In this document: positions 28,798 through 36,892 of the stretch, in pieces
How the letters are laid out: every line of letters begins with the position of its first letter
Numbering within the stretch: position 1 is the stretch's first letter
Assembly (NCBI RefSeq): GCF_004339745.1
Contig: NZ_SMGP01000001.1
Location: 2,542,001-2,606,000 of the forward strand
Length of the DNA stretch: 64,000 nucleotides
Direction: 5' to 3'
DNA from: Paraburkholderia sp. BL9I2N2
Lineage (GTDB): Bacteria; Pseudomonadota; Gammaproteobacteria; Burkholderiales; Burkholderiaceae
Made by a program: the position numbers and the translations under genes
The notes under the pieces: generated by a model
The model's input: the letters and a program-made list of their open reading frames with translations, nothing else
The model's database searches: none
Told to the model about the DNA's origin: nothing

Positions 28798-30000
28798 TCA
28801 GGCGCTGCGCGACTCGGGTTCGTCGTCGGTCAGAATGCCTGCGTCCTGCGCCGCATCGCGACGATCCCGAGGATCGCCGTGCGCCGCCTTGGTCGGGTTC
28901 GGCTCGGCGGCGTGCTCCGTATTGCGGAGTACGCCCGAGTCGTGCGCGGGTATTGCCGGATCGGCCTGGGAGACCGGATCGTGATTCTGTGCGGACTCGG
29001 CGGTGCCGGTCTGCGGTGCAACGTGTGCTGCATTTGCCGTTTCAGCCTGGTCCTGCGCGGCCGGCGCAATAGCGGCGTCCGAGTGCGTCCCGGAGAATGC
29101 CGATGCGGTTTGTGCCTCGACTTCCGCTGCGCTGTCAGCCGCCTGCGCCGATTCCACCGGCTCGGTGTGCTGCGTCTGATGCTCTTCTTCAGCGATTTCC
29201 GTTCCTGACGCCTCGTCTACTGCTTCAGGCCGGCTGTCAACGGCATGGCTGGGTGCGTCAGCGGAGTCGGATTGCGGCGCTTCGCCCGTGGCTTGCGGAA
29301 TATTCTCCGACTCGCCATCGACAGTTGCGCTCGCAAATTCATCCGCAACAGCTTCGCTTGCAACAGCGCCTGCTTCAACTACCACGCCTGAATCCACCAG
29401 CTCTTGTTTCGAAGCCAAAGCCTGTGCGGCATCGGCGTCGGCGAACTCGATCGCGTGCTGGCCGAGCAGATCCGCGTTCAACTGCGCCGACGGATCGGCG
29501 AGCGGTGGCAATTCGTCCAACGCTGTCAGCCCGAGGTCGTCGAGGAACTGCCGCGTGGTCGCGTACAGCGCGGGACGGCCCGGCACATCACGATGGCCGA
29601 TCACTTCGATCCAGCCTCGATCTTCGAGCTGCTTGACAACCTGCGTATTCACCGTGACGCCGCGAATCTCTTCAATATCGCCACGCGTCACCGGTTGCCG
29701 GTATGCAATGATCGCGAGCGTTTCGAGCACCGCGCGCGAATATTTCGGCGGTTTCTCAGGATGCAAACGATCCAGATACGAACGCATCGCGGGCTTGCTT
29801 TGAAACCGCCACCCCGACGCCAGCCCGACCAACTCCACACCGCGCCCAGACCAGTCCTGCTTGAGGTCTTCGAGCAAAGTCCGAACGGTGTCTGCCGACA
29901 CGCCGTCGGCAAAGAGCTTGCGCAACTCGCCGAGCTTTAACGGCTCCTGCGCGCAGATCAAGGCAGTCTCGAGGACGATCTTCGCCTCTTGGGTATTCAT
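28798..30000 (-). CDS. scpB: Segregation and condensation protein ScpB, extended
   Basis: 400 residues; ScpB is usually about 180-200. Kleisin-associated winged-helix subunit of SMC-ScpA condensin. Residues 1-175 hold the two winged helices: [62 protein letters not shown] and [15 protein letters not shown]. From about 190 onward the protein is acidic Ala/Glu/Gln/Ser low complexity with no domain. Neighbour of rluB, the order common in many bacteria. No scpA is in the window. Confidence 0.93.
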   Translation of the reverse strand: MNTQEAKIVLETALICAQEPLKLGELRKLFADGVSADTVRTLLEDLKQDWSGRGVELVGLASGWRFQSKPAMRSYLDRLHPEKPPKYSRAVLETLAIIAYRQPVTRGDIEEIRGVTVNTQVVKQLEDRGWIEVIGHRDVPGRPALYATTRQFLDDLGLTALDELPPLADPSAQLNADLLGQHAIEFADADAAQALASKQELVDSGVVVEAGAVASEAVADEFASATVDGESENIPQATGEAPQSDSADAPSHAVDSRPEAVDEASGTEIAEEEHQTQHTEPVESAQAADSAAEVEAQTASAFSGTHSDAAIAPAAQDQAETANAAHVAPQTGTAESAQNHDPVSQADPAIPAHDSGVLRNTEHAAEPNPTKAAHGDPRDRRDAAQDAGILTDDEPESRSA

Positions 30001-30370
30001 GCAGCTAGGTCAGACCCTGTGGTCAAAGAACCGGATCAAACAGACGATGTGGAACTGAAGACGCGCTCGCCCGATTCTGATCGGTCATATTGATGGGAGC
30101 ACGCACCGGGGGGAGGCGAAACAGACAATCGAGCCAAACCCAGCCGGACGGAGCAGCGATATTCCTGAAAGGAACCGCGTGACTGAGCGCCATATTACGC
30201 AAAAACAATCAGTGCGTAAAGACGAAATCCCCCGCGCATTGCCCAGCCATGCTTTGGCGGACGTGCTTTTGCGAAAAAGCGGCCTTAATTTGATAAAAAC
30301 CCGCTTTCTTCGGTTGTTCTTCGCCTGGTTGGGTCAATAGCTTTGCGCAGCCACCTTTTCCGCCACTCAC
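30001..30370. other. 370-bp intergenic region
   Basis: Contains the scpB upstream region and the end of the aminotransferase gene. AT-richer patches near 30190-30330 (CAAAAACAATC, TTTGATAAAAA) may hold the scpB promoter. No protein-like frame or RNA gene was recognised. Confidence 0.4.
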
Positions 30371-31597
30371 TTATTGCGCCGTTGCGTGTTCCGCAAGGAA
30401 CCGTTTCAGGCGCTCGACGCCCGCGTCCAGCCGCGCCGTGTCGCAGGCGTAGCACCAGCGCACGAAGCCCTCGCCCTGCGGACCGAACGCGCTGCCCGGC
30501 GCCACGCCGAGCCCGACGTCACGCACCATCGCCTTGCAAAGCTCCAGACTGCGCGAGGCGCCCGGCATCGAGAAAAACAGGTACATCGCGCCGGGCGGCG
30601 TCTTGACGTCGACGCCAGGCACCGTGCCGAGCGCACGCACCAGATGGTCGCGCGACGCCTTCAGGTCGCGCACCAGTTCCTGCGTAAAGCGCTCGCCCTG
30701 CTCGATGGCTGCGATGCCCGCTTGCTGAATGAAGGCCGGCGCGCACGAGGTGTTGTACTCGACGAGCTTGCCCAGATCGTCCATCAACGCGGCCGGTGCG
30801 ACGATCCAGCCGAGCCGCCAGCCTGTCATCAACCACGCCTTCGAAAACGAATTGACGCAGATCACGCGTTCGTCGCGCGTGGCCAGATCGAGGAACGATG
30901 GCGCGGTTCGCGAAGGCACGCCAGTCGCATCCGCAGAAGCGTCCGCATAGTAAAGGCGCTCGTAGACCTCGTCCGCCACGATCCAGATACCGTGGCGCCG
31001 GCAATGCGCCAGCACGGCGCGCTGCTCGTCGCGGCTCATTACCCAGCCGGTCGGATTGTTCGGCGAGTTGATCAGCAGCATTTTCGTGCCGGGCGTCAGC
31101 GCCGCCAGCAACTGCTCCAGCTCGAGCTGCCAGCCGCGCTCGCCATAGCCCAGTGCGACGGTTTCGACGTGCGCGCCGAGAATTTTCGGAATCTCGACCA
31201 GATTCGGCCAGAGCGGCGTCACCGCGACGACGCGGTCGCCCGCGCCCACCACGAGTTGCGCCGCCAGCATCAGCGCGTTGACGCCCGCGCTCGTCACCGC
31301 GATATGCTCCGCCGACGTCGCGCCGTGCAGGTCGCTGACATAGCCGGCGAGTGCGGCGCGCAGCGGCGCGATGCCGAGGTTGTGCGTGTAGAACGTCGCA
31401 CCGGCCGCCAATGCGGCACTGGCGGCGTCGCGGATAAAGGCCGGCGTGACGCGGTCGGACTCGCCGAACCAGAACGGCAGCACGTCGTCGACGCCGAAAC
31501 CGGCGTTGGCGACTTCGCGGATCTGCGAAGGACGCAGTGCGCGCACGGCGTCGCGCGCGTTCGGGATGGATGGCACGGGCAGATCCGATTCGCTCAT
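30371..31597 (-). CDS. PLP-dependent class I/II aminotransferase
   Basis: 408 residues from ATG 31597, which has GGAAG 8 bases upstream; ATG 31624 has no ribosome site. Fold-type I aminotransferase: THNLGIAPLRAALAGYV, cofactor-binding NSPNNPTGWVMS (Asn of substrate contact), ADEVYERLYY (Asp for PLP N1), and the Schiff-base Lys in NSFSKAWLMTGWRLGW. C-terminus with the carboxylate Arg in GEGFVRWCYACDTARL. Broadly aspartate/alanine-type; the substrate cannot be read from sequence. A LysR gene 304 bp upstream in the same direction may or may not regulate it. Confidence 0.9.
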   Translation of the reverse strand: MSESDLPVPSIPNARDAVRALRPSQIREVANAGFGVDDVLPFWFGESDRVTPAFIRDAASAALAAGATFYTHNLGIAPLRAALAGYVSDLHGATSAEHIAVTSAGVNALMLAAQLVVGAGDRVVAVTPLWPNLVEIPKILGAHVETVALGYGERGWQLELEQLLAALTPGTKMLLINSPNNPTGWVMSRDEQRAVLAHCRRHGIWIVADEVYERLYYADASADATGVPSRTAPSFLDLATRDERVICVNSFSKAWLMTGWRLGWIVAPAALMDDLGKLVEYNTSCAPAFIQQAGIAAIEQGERFTQELVRDLKASRDHLVRALGTVPGVDVKTPPGAMYLFFSMPGASRSLELCKAMVRDVGLGVAPGSAFGPQGEGFVRWCYACDTARLDAGVERLKRFLAEHATAQ

Positions 31598-31900
31598 CGA
31601 GGCTTCCAGGCGGGTGAAGGACATGGGTTGAAATTCAACAGAGGCGACAGTTTAGCTTGGTGCTTCTTTTTGGGACGGCGAAGTCGGCGGATAAGATGCG
31701 TGGCGGGACGAGGCGGTCGCGGATGGGCCAAGCGCCGTGCTTCGAGAACGGCAACACTCGTCCCATCGCACCCTCTCCGATCGTGCGGCGTCGCGCGCTT
31801 CACGCGACCGCACCTTTACTGCCCACGGGAATATCGCACTCCCCGCGCGACGGCGCCTTTGCCGCCCTGGGGAACGTCACGCACGCCCCACCACCGCCGA
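31598..31900. other. 303-bp gap between LysR and aminotransferase genes
   Basis: No protein-like frame. It holds the aminotransferase upstream region; a paired CGCACTCC/GGGCAG-rich stretch shows no clear terminator. Confidence 0.35.
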
Positions 31901-32803
31901 CTAGCTCAAATCCTCCGCCCGTCCCGGCAATTGACGAATCAGTCCCCACACCGCCTCCGCCGCCGGCGACAGCGACCGGTCGCGCCGCCGCACCAGTTCG
32001 ACCGTGCGCTCCGCGCGCGGCACGAGCGGCCTGGCCACCAGCGACGCGCCCGCCGGCAACGGCAACGCCAGCCACGGCAGCACGCTCACGCCGACGCCCG
32101 CTTCGACCAGCCCAAAAACGGTCGCGGAATGCCCGAGCTCCTGCACCACCGTGGCGCTCACGCCATATTCCTGCATCGCGGCGTCGATGATCGGCCGGCT
32201 GCCCGACGCGTAATCGAGCATCACGAGCTGCTGGCCGTCGAGGTCCGCCCACGCCACGCGTTCCTTCGCCGCCAATGGATGATCGTCGCGCAAGACGACG
32301 CAGAACGTATCGGTCATCAGCGATTCGCTGAGCAGGTCGTCAGCGGAAAACGGACCGATGATCACGCCGAAATCGACCTCGCCCGACTTGACCTTGCGCA
32401 CCACGTCGCTCTGCACGTCGTCGCGCAGGCCCAGCGCGATGTAGGGGAATTGCTGCCCGCACGAGGCCACCACGCGCGGCATGAGCCGGCACGCCACCGT
32501 CGGGCTGGCGGCCACCACCACGCGTCCGCGGCGCTGTTCGCCGATTTCGCGAATCTCGCGAAGCGCGTCGTCCAGATCCGTCAGCAGACGCGACACGCTC
32601 GACACGAGGTTGCCGCCGACATCCGTGAGTTGCACCTCGCGGGTGGTGCGATCGATCAGCTTCAGGCCGATCTCGCCCTCCAGTTCGCGCACGCAACGGC
32701 TGACCGCCGACTGCGTCAGGCCGATTTCATCGCCGGCCCGGCTGAAGCTCTGCAAACGGGCCACCTCGATGAAAACCCTGAGCTGGCGGAGCGTGACATT
32801 CAT
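31901..32803 (-). CDS. LysR-family transcriptional regulator
   Basis: 300 residues. N-terminal winged helix (TLRQLRVFIEVARLQSFSRA; LTQSAVSRCVRELEGEIG; RTTREVQLTDVG), then a periplasmic-binding-type effector domain with GRVVVAASPTVACRLMPRVV and FGLVEAGVGVSVLPWLALPL. It is of the group regulating aromatic or organic-acid genes by residue pattern, but the effector is unknown. The usual divergent partner is missing: upstream lie 406 bp of non-coding DNA, with a sigma-54-like promoter facing away toward the gene at 33210. Downstream in the same orientation is the aminotransferase. Confidence 0.92.
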   Translation of the reverse strand: MNVTLRQLRVFIEVARLQSFSRAGDEIGLTQSAVSRCVRELEGEIGLKLIDRTTREVQLTDVGGNLVSSVSRLLTDLDDALREIREIGEQRRGRVVVAASPTVACRLMPRVVASCGQQFPYIALGLRDDVQSDVVRKVKSGEVDFGVIIGPFSADDLLSESLMTDTFCVVLRDDHPLAAKERVAWADLDGQQLVMLDYASGSRPIIDAAMQEYGVSATVVQELGHSATVFGLVEAGVGVSVLPWLALPLPAGASLVARPLVPRAERTVELVRRRDRSLSPAAEAVWGLIRQLPGRAEDLS

Positions 32804-32928
32804 TTACCAACCTCATCAATTGCATCATTTGATGCGTATTGTAAGGCTAAAGATAGCGCCACAGTCGCTTTTCGCAATCTCGCTGCAATGCAGCGATAAG
32901 GCGCAAACGCACGCTGGCCGGGCCTGAT

Positions 32929-32945
32929 TGCACAAGATTGGTGAT
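32929..32945 (+). promoter_or_regulatory. NtrC-like activator site
   Basis: TGCAC-AAGATTG-GTGAT, fitting the TGCAC-N7-GTGCA dyad at 8 of 10 arm positions. Centred about 111 bp upstream of the GG of the sigma-54-like promoter, a usual enhancer distance. Confidence 0.45.
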
Positions 32946-33045
32946 TGTCCCGATTTGCGAGATGGGTTTTTTGGATTCTTATACGCCCCTAGCTAGCGCC
33001 CGCGCTGGCCCGCCGTCACAGGGCTTTCAGGCGGTTGGACTCAAC

Positions 33046-33062
33046 TTGGCACACTTCCTGCG
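33046..33062 (+). promoter_or_regulatory. Sigma-54-like -24/-12 promoter
   Basis: TTGGCACACTTCCTGCG: GG and GC dinucleotides separated by exactly 10 bases and TGGCAC fully matching the -24 consensus. 14 of 17 bases are identical to the promoter ahead of amt at 62694. Expected start near 33073, 137 bp ahead of the DUF4096 ATG. Confidence 0.5.
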
Positions 33063-33209
33063 TTTATCTGCAGACAAGGGTCGGCGCCATGATTCTGACT
33101 GCATAGCAGACCGTGGCAAGCCCGACCCTCCTTGGCACTCGCCTATCGAGTGCATGGAGAGTGCGCGGCGCGGGGCAGCGCACCGGAGTTAGCTTCGCTG
33201 AGGTGAAAC

Positions 33210-33611
33210 ATGATGCTGTTCGACGATTTGAGAGACAACGAGTGGGCGCTGGTCGAGGCGTTGTTCTGTGCGGAGCCAGCACGGAGCGAACGGCGCGGTC
33301 GGCCACGCGTGGAAGCGCGCGCGGTTGTCAACGCCGTGCTGTGGGTGCTATCGACAGGCGAAGGCTGGTCCAAACTGCCGGGCCGCTATCCGTCGCCGCC
33401 GACTTGCCGCCGTCGCTTCGACGAGTGGCAGGCCGATGGTACGCTCGCCGAAATAGTTAAGCGACTCGGCACGAGCGGCCGTGAAATTTCGCTGCGCGGC
33501 CGAATTGGCGCGACCGCCGCGAAACCGCCGGCACCGCCGAGCCGTGACCGCCTGCGCGGCGCGTTCTGGACCAATCCGGAATCGTGGCGCGCGCCGGTCA
33601 AGATGGCCTGA
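33210..33611 (+). CDS. Second stand-alone DUF4096 (IS5-type transposase N-domain) protein
   Basis: 133 residues; GAGGTGAAAC precedes ATG 33210. Residues 4-85 form the DUF4096 helix-turn-helix domain: LRDNEWALVEALF, RRGRPRVEARAVVNAVLWV, GEGWSKLPGRYPSPPTCRRRF, EWQADGTLAEIVKRL. No DDE domain follows. The tail (90-133) is basic and Pro-rich (ATAAKPPAPPSRDRL). No inverted repeats or target duplications were found. The domain is intact, with its own ribosome site, a sigma-54-like promoter upstream and a 30-bp palindrome downstream, so it looks retained rather than decaying. It resembles the 4375-4824 protein only in the domain, so the two probably arose separately. Function unknown. Confidence 0.72.
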   Translation: MMLFDDLRDNEWALVEALFCAEPARSERRGRPRVEARAVVNAVLWVLSTGEGWSKLPGRYPSPPTCRRRFDEWQADGTLAEIVKRLGTSGREISLRGRIGATAAKPPAPPSRDRLRGAFWTNPESWRAPVKMA

Positions 33612-33762
33612 CGCACCTTGCTTTTCCTCCGGGCGCCTGCGGGCGCCCGGCGCGTATCAATCCTCAGGTCGACGCGTCTTGACGCACGCCGTACCTGTCA
33701 TGGGCACCGCTCTTCGGCGCGCCCAACACAGTCGTCCCTTCCCGTTACACCCAGCCTGCTTG

Positions 33763-33792
33763 CGCGCTGCTTCAGACGTCTGAAGCAGCGCG
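33763..33792. repeat. Perfect 30-bp palindrome
   Basis: CGCGCTGCTTCAGAC joined directly to its reverse complement with no loop. It lies in the 295-bp gap between the DUF4096 gene and the small exported protein at 33907. No T-run follows. It may be a dimeric-protein site or, when transcribed, a long hairpin. Confidence 0.85.
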
Positions 33793-33906
33793 ATAGTTGC
33801 TGGTGAAACATCCATTTACTATTACTTACAGCGTGCTTTCGCGACTGGGCATACCTTATGTGTATGCAAACAGGCCTTGAGTCGATCGGCTTGACGGGAG
33901 CTCAGC

Positions 33907-34161
33907 ATGAAACCAATGTCACTGCTTCTGTGCGGCATTGTCGTTTCATCGATGGCCGCACCGGCGCTTGCCCAGCAGCGCCAACAGGCTTGGAACTGGC
34001 GGCCGGATCGTCCGGCTACCATCGAAGCCTGGCAGCAAAGCGATTCGCGCGCCCGCGATTTCACACCGCCGGCGCCGCGCGGAGACTTGCGCGGTGATAT
34101 CGCCAGCAACGTGCGCACACGACCGGAGGCGCCTCGCCAGGATCCGACGCACCGGCGTTAG
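33907..34161 (+). CDS. Small exported protein, 84 aa
   Basis: Sec signal peptide (MKPMSLLLCGIVVSSMAAPALA, cleavage before QQRQQ) and a mature part of about 61 residues, hydrophilic and rich in Arg, Asp and Pro (NWRPDRPATIEAWQQSDSR; RTRPEAPRQDPTHRR). It has no known domain, and no Cys in the mature part. GGGAGC lies 6-8 bases before the ATG. Periplasmic or secreted. Function unknown; the signal peptide and ribosome site make it a real gene. Confidence 0.78.
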   Translation: MKPMSLLLCGIVVSSMAAPALAQQRQQAWNWRPDRPATIEAWQQSDSRARDFTPPAPRGDLRGDIASNVRTRPEAPRQDPTHRR

Positions 34162-34498
34162 GCGGAGTCGAACGTGAGCAAAGCCCACGGGGCTCACTCG
34201 CGAAACTCCGTAGCGCATATTGAATAATTGGGGGAACCACCGCGCGTTGTGCCAGTCTGATTTAACGCCATTAGCACAGCGTGGCAGTAGTAATTCCGGT
34301 ACGCCCGTATCCTCGCGATACGGGCTTTTTTTCAGGCTTTCGCTGCGTGATCGATGGCTGCGCGATACCTGCGCGACGCCTGCGGGCGCGCAAGAGGCAC
34401 GGCGCGACGCAAGTGTCATGAAGCGGACGGACGCAGCAATGGAGACACCGCCAGCCGCGCGAAGCGGCCGGAAAACAACGCCTGCCAGCCCGCCGGAC
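34162..34498. other. Non-coding stretch with terminator, possible small RNA
   Basis: No protein-like frame. A terminator stands 140 bp after the 84-aa gene stop, and the sequence between has paired segments (GAGC...GCTC near 34178-34196). Either a long 3' UTR or a separate small RNA. After the terminator, 34330-34498 shows nothing recognisable. Confidence 0.35.
34303..34332 (+). terminator. Rho-independent terminator
   Basis: Stem GCCCGTATC / GATACGGGC with loop CTCGC, followed by seven T residues. Confidence 0.9.
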
Positions 34499-34822
34499 CT
34501 AAGGCCGGACTTCGAGCGCGGCGGTGGGCCGCGTGTCGGCTGTAGCGACAACGTAGTCGTTCATGCGCTGTGCTGTCCAGGTGAGCAGACGTTCGTCATG
34601 GGCGAGCCTCGCGAACTCGGCTCTGCCCCGCTCAGTGAGCACCGCGATATCGACAGGTGCGTGGAAACCCGGAGCCGGCGCGACAGTGCGCTGCCGAACG
34701 GTGTCCATCAAGCCTAGTGCGCGAAGATATTGGAAAACACCCGGCCTTCTAGCCCATGGGACCTGGCGATATTGCGCCCGCCGCAGCGCTTCAAGTACCG
34801 CTTCGTTGGAATACGTGGTCAT
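34499..34822 (-). CDS. Hypothetical protein, possible small winged-helix
   Basis: 107 residues. AAGTGAG immediately before the ATG supports the start (MTTYSNEAVLEALRRAQY). Sequence has helix-rich N-terminus and a later LTERGRAEFARLAHDERLL segment, which resembles the wing-helix end of PadR/MarR-like domains. That is only a hint. No signal peptide or membrane segment. Monocistronic. I do not recognise the family. Confidence 0.6.
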   Translation of the reverse strand: MTTYSNEAVLEALRRAQYRQVPWARRPGVFQYLRALGLMDTVRQRTVAPAPGFHAPVDIAVLTERGRAEFARLAHDERLLTWTAQRMNDYVVATADTRPTAALEVRP

Positions 34823-35019
34823 CTCACTTCTTTCTTAAAGTGCAGCTATGACACATTTATGCCCAACACGTCACCGCGCCACCAGTGACGCGCGTAGCAC
34901 CCGCCCTTGGCTGGAAGCTGACCGCAACTCGTGCAGTCGAATTCCGCCAGGTGCTGCCTGGTCTCGTTTTCGGAACCCCCGTCTGAACGGCATGTTAGCG
35001 TTCTGTCCACGAACTGGCG

Positions 35020-35808
35020 ATGCAACCGGTGCGGCGCCATAGCAAGCCCGTGGATTTGTCCCGAAAGACATACGTTACCGCATTTAAATTGATTCTATTC
35101 ACTTTATTAGCGCTTTTTTTTGCAGCAATCGTGCTATGGAAAGGCGCACGCCGACCTCTAGCCGTCTGCACCGTCGCCTTCTTCTGGCTGCTCGCCGCCG
35201 GCTGGCTCACCGCGCCCTTGCTGAAATTGGCGCAGCCGCACTGGCGGACCGAGACGCCCGCCACGTTCGCGCCGCGCACCGCGATCATCATGCTGGGCGG
35301 CGGCACGATCTACGACGACGACCACGTCCTCGTGCCCCCGCGCGACGTGCTTGCGCGCATTGCGGCGAGCGCCGAGAACTACGCCGCCTGCAAACGCGCG
35401 GCGGATACCTGCCATGTGATCGTGAGCGGCGGCAATCCGCAGCGGCATCGCGCGACTGAAGCCGACACCTATCTGCCTTACCTGCTGCGCCGACAGGTGC
35501 CACGCTCGGACATCGTGCTGGAGAACAGCAGCCTCACGACCTACGAAAACGCGCGCAACGTTTCCACCATCTTGCAGGGCTCGGATTACGATTCGCTGAT
35601 CCTCATCACCTCCGCCTACCAGATGCCGCGCGCCTTGCTCGACTTCCACCGCTTCGGCCTCGCGCCGCAACCGCTGATCTCGAACGCGATAGGCGCACGT
35701 CTCGGTGTACTGCCGCGATATGACAACCTGGTGTCCGCGGAGACTGCGCTGCACGAATTGATCGGCATCGCGCAATTTCACGTCTATCGCGCGATCGGCT
35801 GGTTCTGA
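35020..35808 (+). CDS. DUF218 (YdcF/SanA/ElyC-like) membrane-anchored protein
   Basis: 262 residues. Two N-terminal membrane helices (about 20-40 and 48-70), then a DUF218 domain: AIIMLGGGTIY, the CHVIVSGGNPQRH strand, EADTYLPYLLRRQVPRSDIV, the hallmark ENSSLTTYENARNV and LITSAYQMPRALLDF. Family members sit in the inner membrane and affect envelope integrity (ElyC, SanA); the chemical activity is not settled. The first 40 codons are unusually AT-rich for this genome. No ribosome site is clear at ATG 35020, and a start at TTG/GTG near 35050 is possible. Confidence 0.85.
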   Translation: MQPVRRHSKPVDLSRKTYVTAFKLILFTLLALFFAAIVLWKGARRPLAVCTVAFFWLLAAGWLTAPLLKLAQPHWRTETPATFAPRTAIIMLGGGTIYDDDHVLVPPRDVLARIAASAENYAACKRAADTCHVIVSGGNPQRHRATEADTYLPYLLRRQVPRSDIVLENSSLTTYENARNVSTILQGSDYDSLILITSAYQMPRALLDFHRFGLAPQPLISNAIGARLGVLPRYDNLVSAETALHELIGIAQFHVYRAIGWF

Positions 35809-36069
35809 AATTCATACTGAAACTCAAACCGCGTCACAGGCCGATTTATTTAGACATACGAAGAATGCTCTTGAGCGGCAACCGGTTATCGTGACTTCCC
35901 GCTCGACTCACCGCGCATCGCGACCGCGGTTTGAGCGTAACAAGATGTAACGAATTGTCATTGCAGTTACAAAACCGTCTGTTGGAGCGGATATTGCTGG
36001 CTAGAATGCATTGTCTTTCCGTTTGGACAGGCAAGTACTCGGGTCCACAACCACTCTGCGGAGGTAGCG

Positions 36070-36306
36070 ATGAAGAAAGTGTCCCTGGCGATCCTGGTTT
36101 CCCTCAGTGCCGTAACGGGTGCGGCTTATGCGCAGGACAACGGCGTCATGATGAGCACCGATCCGGCCAAGGCCGCCGACGTCGAGCAGCGCGCGCAAGA
36201 TTTGCAAAACCGCCAGCAAGCAATGGAGAGCGCACCGGCCAAGCCGATGAAACACCACAAGTCGGCCCCTCACAAGAAGGCCCCCAAGGCCGACGCCGGC
36301 TCCTAA
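36070..36306 (+). CDS. Small exported His/Lys-rich protein, 78 aa
   Basis: Signal peptide MKKVSLAILVSLSAVTGAAYA with cleavage before QDNGV. The mature 57 residues have a short helical part (AADVEQRAQDLQNRQQAMES) and a basic Lys/His/Pro tail (KPMKHHKSAPHKKAPK). GGAGGTAGCG precedes the ATG and a terminator follows at 36348. Periplasmic. No domain known; the tail could bind metal or polyanions, which is only inference. Confidence 0.82.
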   Translation: MKKVSLAILVSLSAVTGAAYAQDNGVMMSTDPAKAADVEQRAQDLQNRQQAMESAPAKPMKHHKSAPHKKAPKADAGS

Positions 36307-36347
36307 GCGCGGTTACCCGACTCACCCGCGGCCGCGCCGCGAAGGTG

Positions 36348-36385
36348 AAAAGCCGAAGCCGGCACCGCCGGCTCCGGCTTTTTGT
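36348..36385 (+). terminator. Rho-independent terminator
   Basis: Stem AAAAGCCG-AGCCGGC / GCCGGC-CCGGCTTTTT around ACC, followed by TTTTTGTTGTTT, 42 bp after the 78-aa gene. Confidence 0.85.
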
Positions 36386-36559
36386 TGTTTAATGGACTGG
36401 CAAAAGACTCGCCAGACGCGGAGCAGCGCACCGCAACGGCTTGTCCCGCGCCGGCGGCTCAAGGCCGGCGGCGCCCAACTGGCGGTGTGCTAAAGTCGCG
36501 CACCGACCGGCGTCTGGCCGGACTCCCCTAACCCGTGCGCACCTTGGTGCGGAGGAAGC

Positions 36560-36817
36560 ATGAGCAACATCCAGCTTGATATCGAATGGACTGAAGCGGC
36601 ATCTCGCAAAATCGAAAAACTGATGCCGCGCGGCGGTCAGGAAGCGTTTCTGGCGCTGCCGCCCGTCGAATGCCTGCCGATGGAAGGCGACGTGCTGTTT
36701 CTCGGCCCGGACGGCAAGCAGCAGCCGTTCATCGTCGCGGAACGCCAGTATCACCATGATGGCGACGCCGACTGGACCATCATCCTGATTCTCGACGTCC
36801 CGCAAGCCACGCATTAA
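36560..36817 (+). CDS. Conserved hypothetical protein, 85 aa
   Basis: Small acidic cytoplasmic protein. GGAGGAAGC directly precedes ATG 36560. Sequence reads as alternating strands and a helix (IEWTEAASRKIEKLMPRGG; GDVLFLGPDGKQQPFIVAERQ; WTIILILDVP), suggesting a small beta-barrel-like fold. No catalytic motif. Monocistronic, followed by a symmetrical hairpin at 36823. Function unknown. Confidence 0.75.
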   Translation: MSNIQLDIEWTEAASRKIEKLMPRGGQEAFLALPPVECLPMEGDVLFLGPDGKQQPFIVAERQYHHDGDADWTIILILDVPQATH

Positions 36818-36822
36818 AAACA

Positions 36823-36873
36823 AACGGCGAGCACCGTGCCGGGCTAATCGCGCCCGGCAGTTCGCTCGCCGTT
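36823..36873. terminator. Bidirectional hairpin between convergent genes
   Basis: Outer stem AACGGCGAGC / GCTCGCCGTT, inner stem GCCGGGC / GCCCGGC. It lies between the 85-aa gene (plus) and the ABM gene (minus). The T-run is weak on both sides. Confidence 0.6.
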
Positions 36874-36892
36874 GTGCAACTCGCCTGAAGGT

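Larger units (their letters stand above)
32804..33209. other. 406-bp regulatory region ahead of the second DUF4096 gene
   Basis: No protein-like frame. Carries the LysR gene's upstream region, an NtrC-like dyad (32929-32945), a sigma-54-like promoter (33046-33062) and a leader of about 135 bases with a hairpin GCACTCG / CGAGTGC at 33135-33153. Two tiny leader frames begin at ATG 33089 (5 codons) and near 33154. Confidence 0.5.

Noticed and set aside
26751..29072. 773-codon plus-strand frame
   Set aside because: Antisense of rluB low-complexity tails; the Ala/Thr-rich product is an artefact of Gly/Arg codons on the other strand.
30374..32899. 841-codon plus-strand frame
   Set aside because: Spans antisense of two real genes and the gap between them; no protein features.
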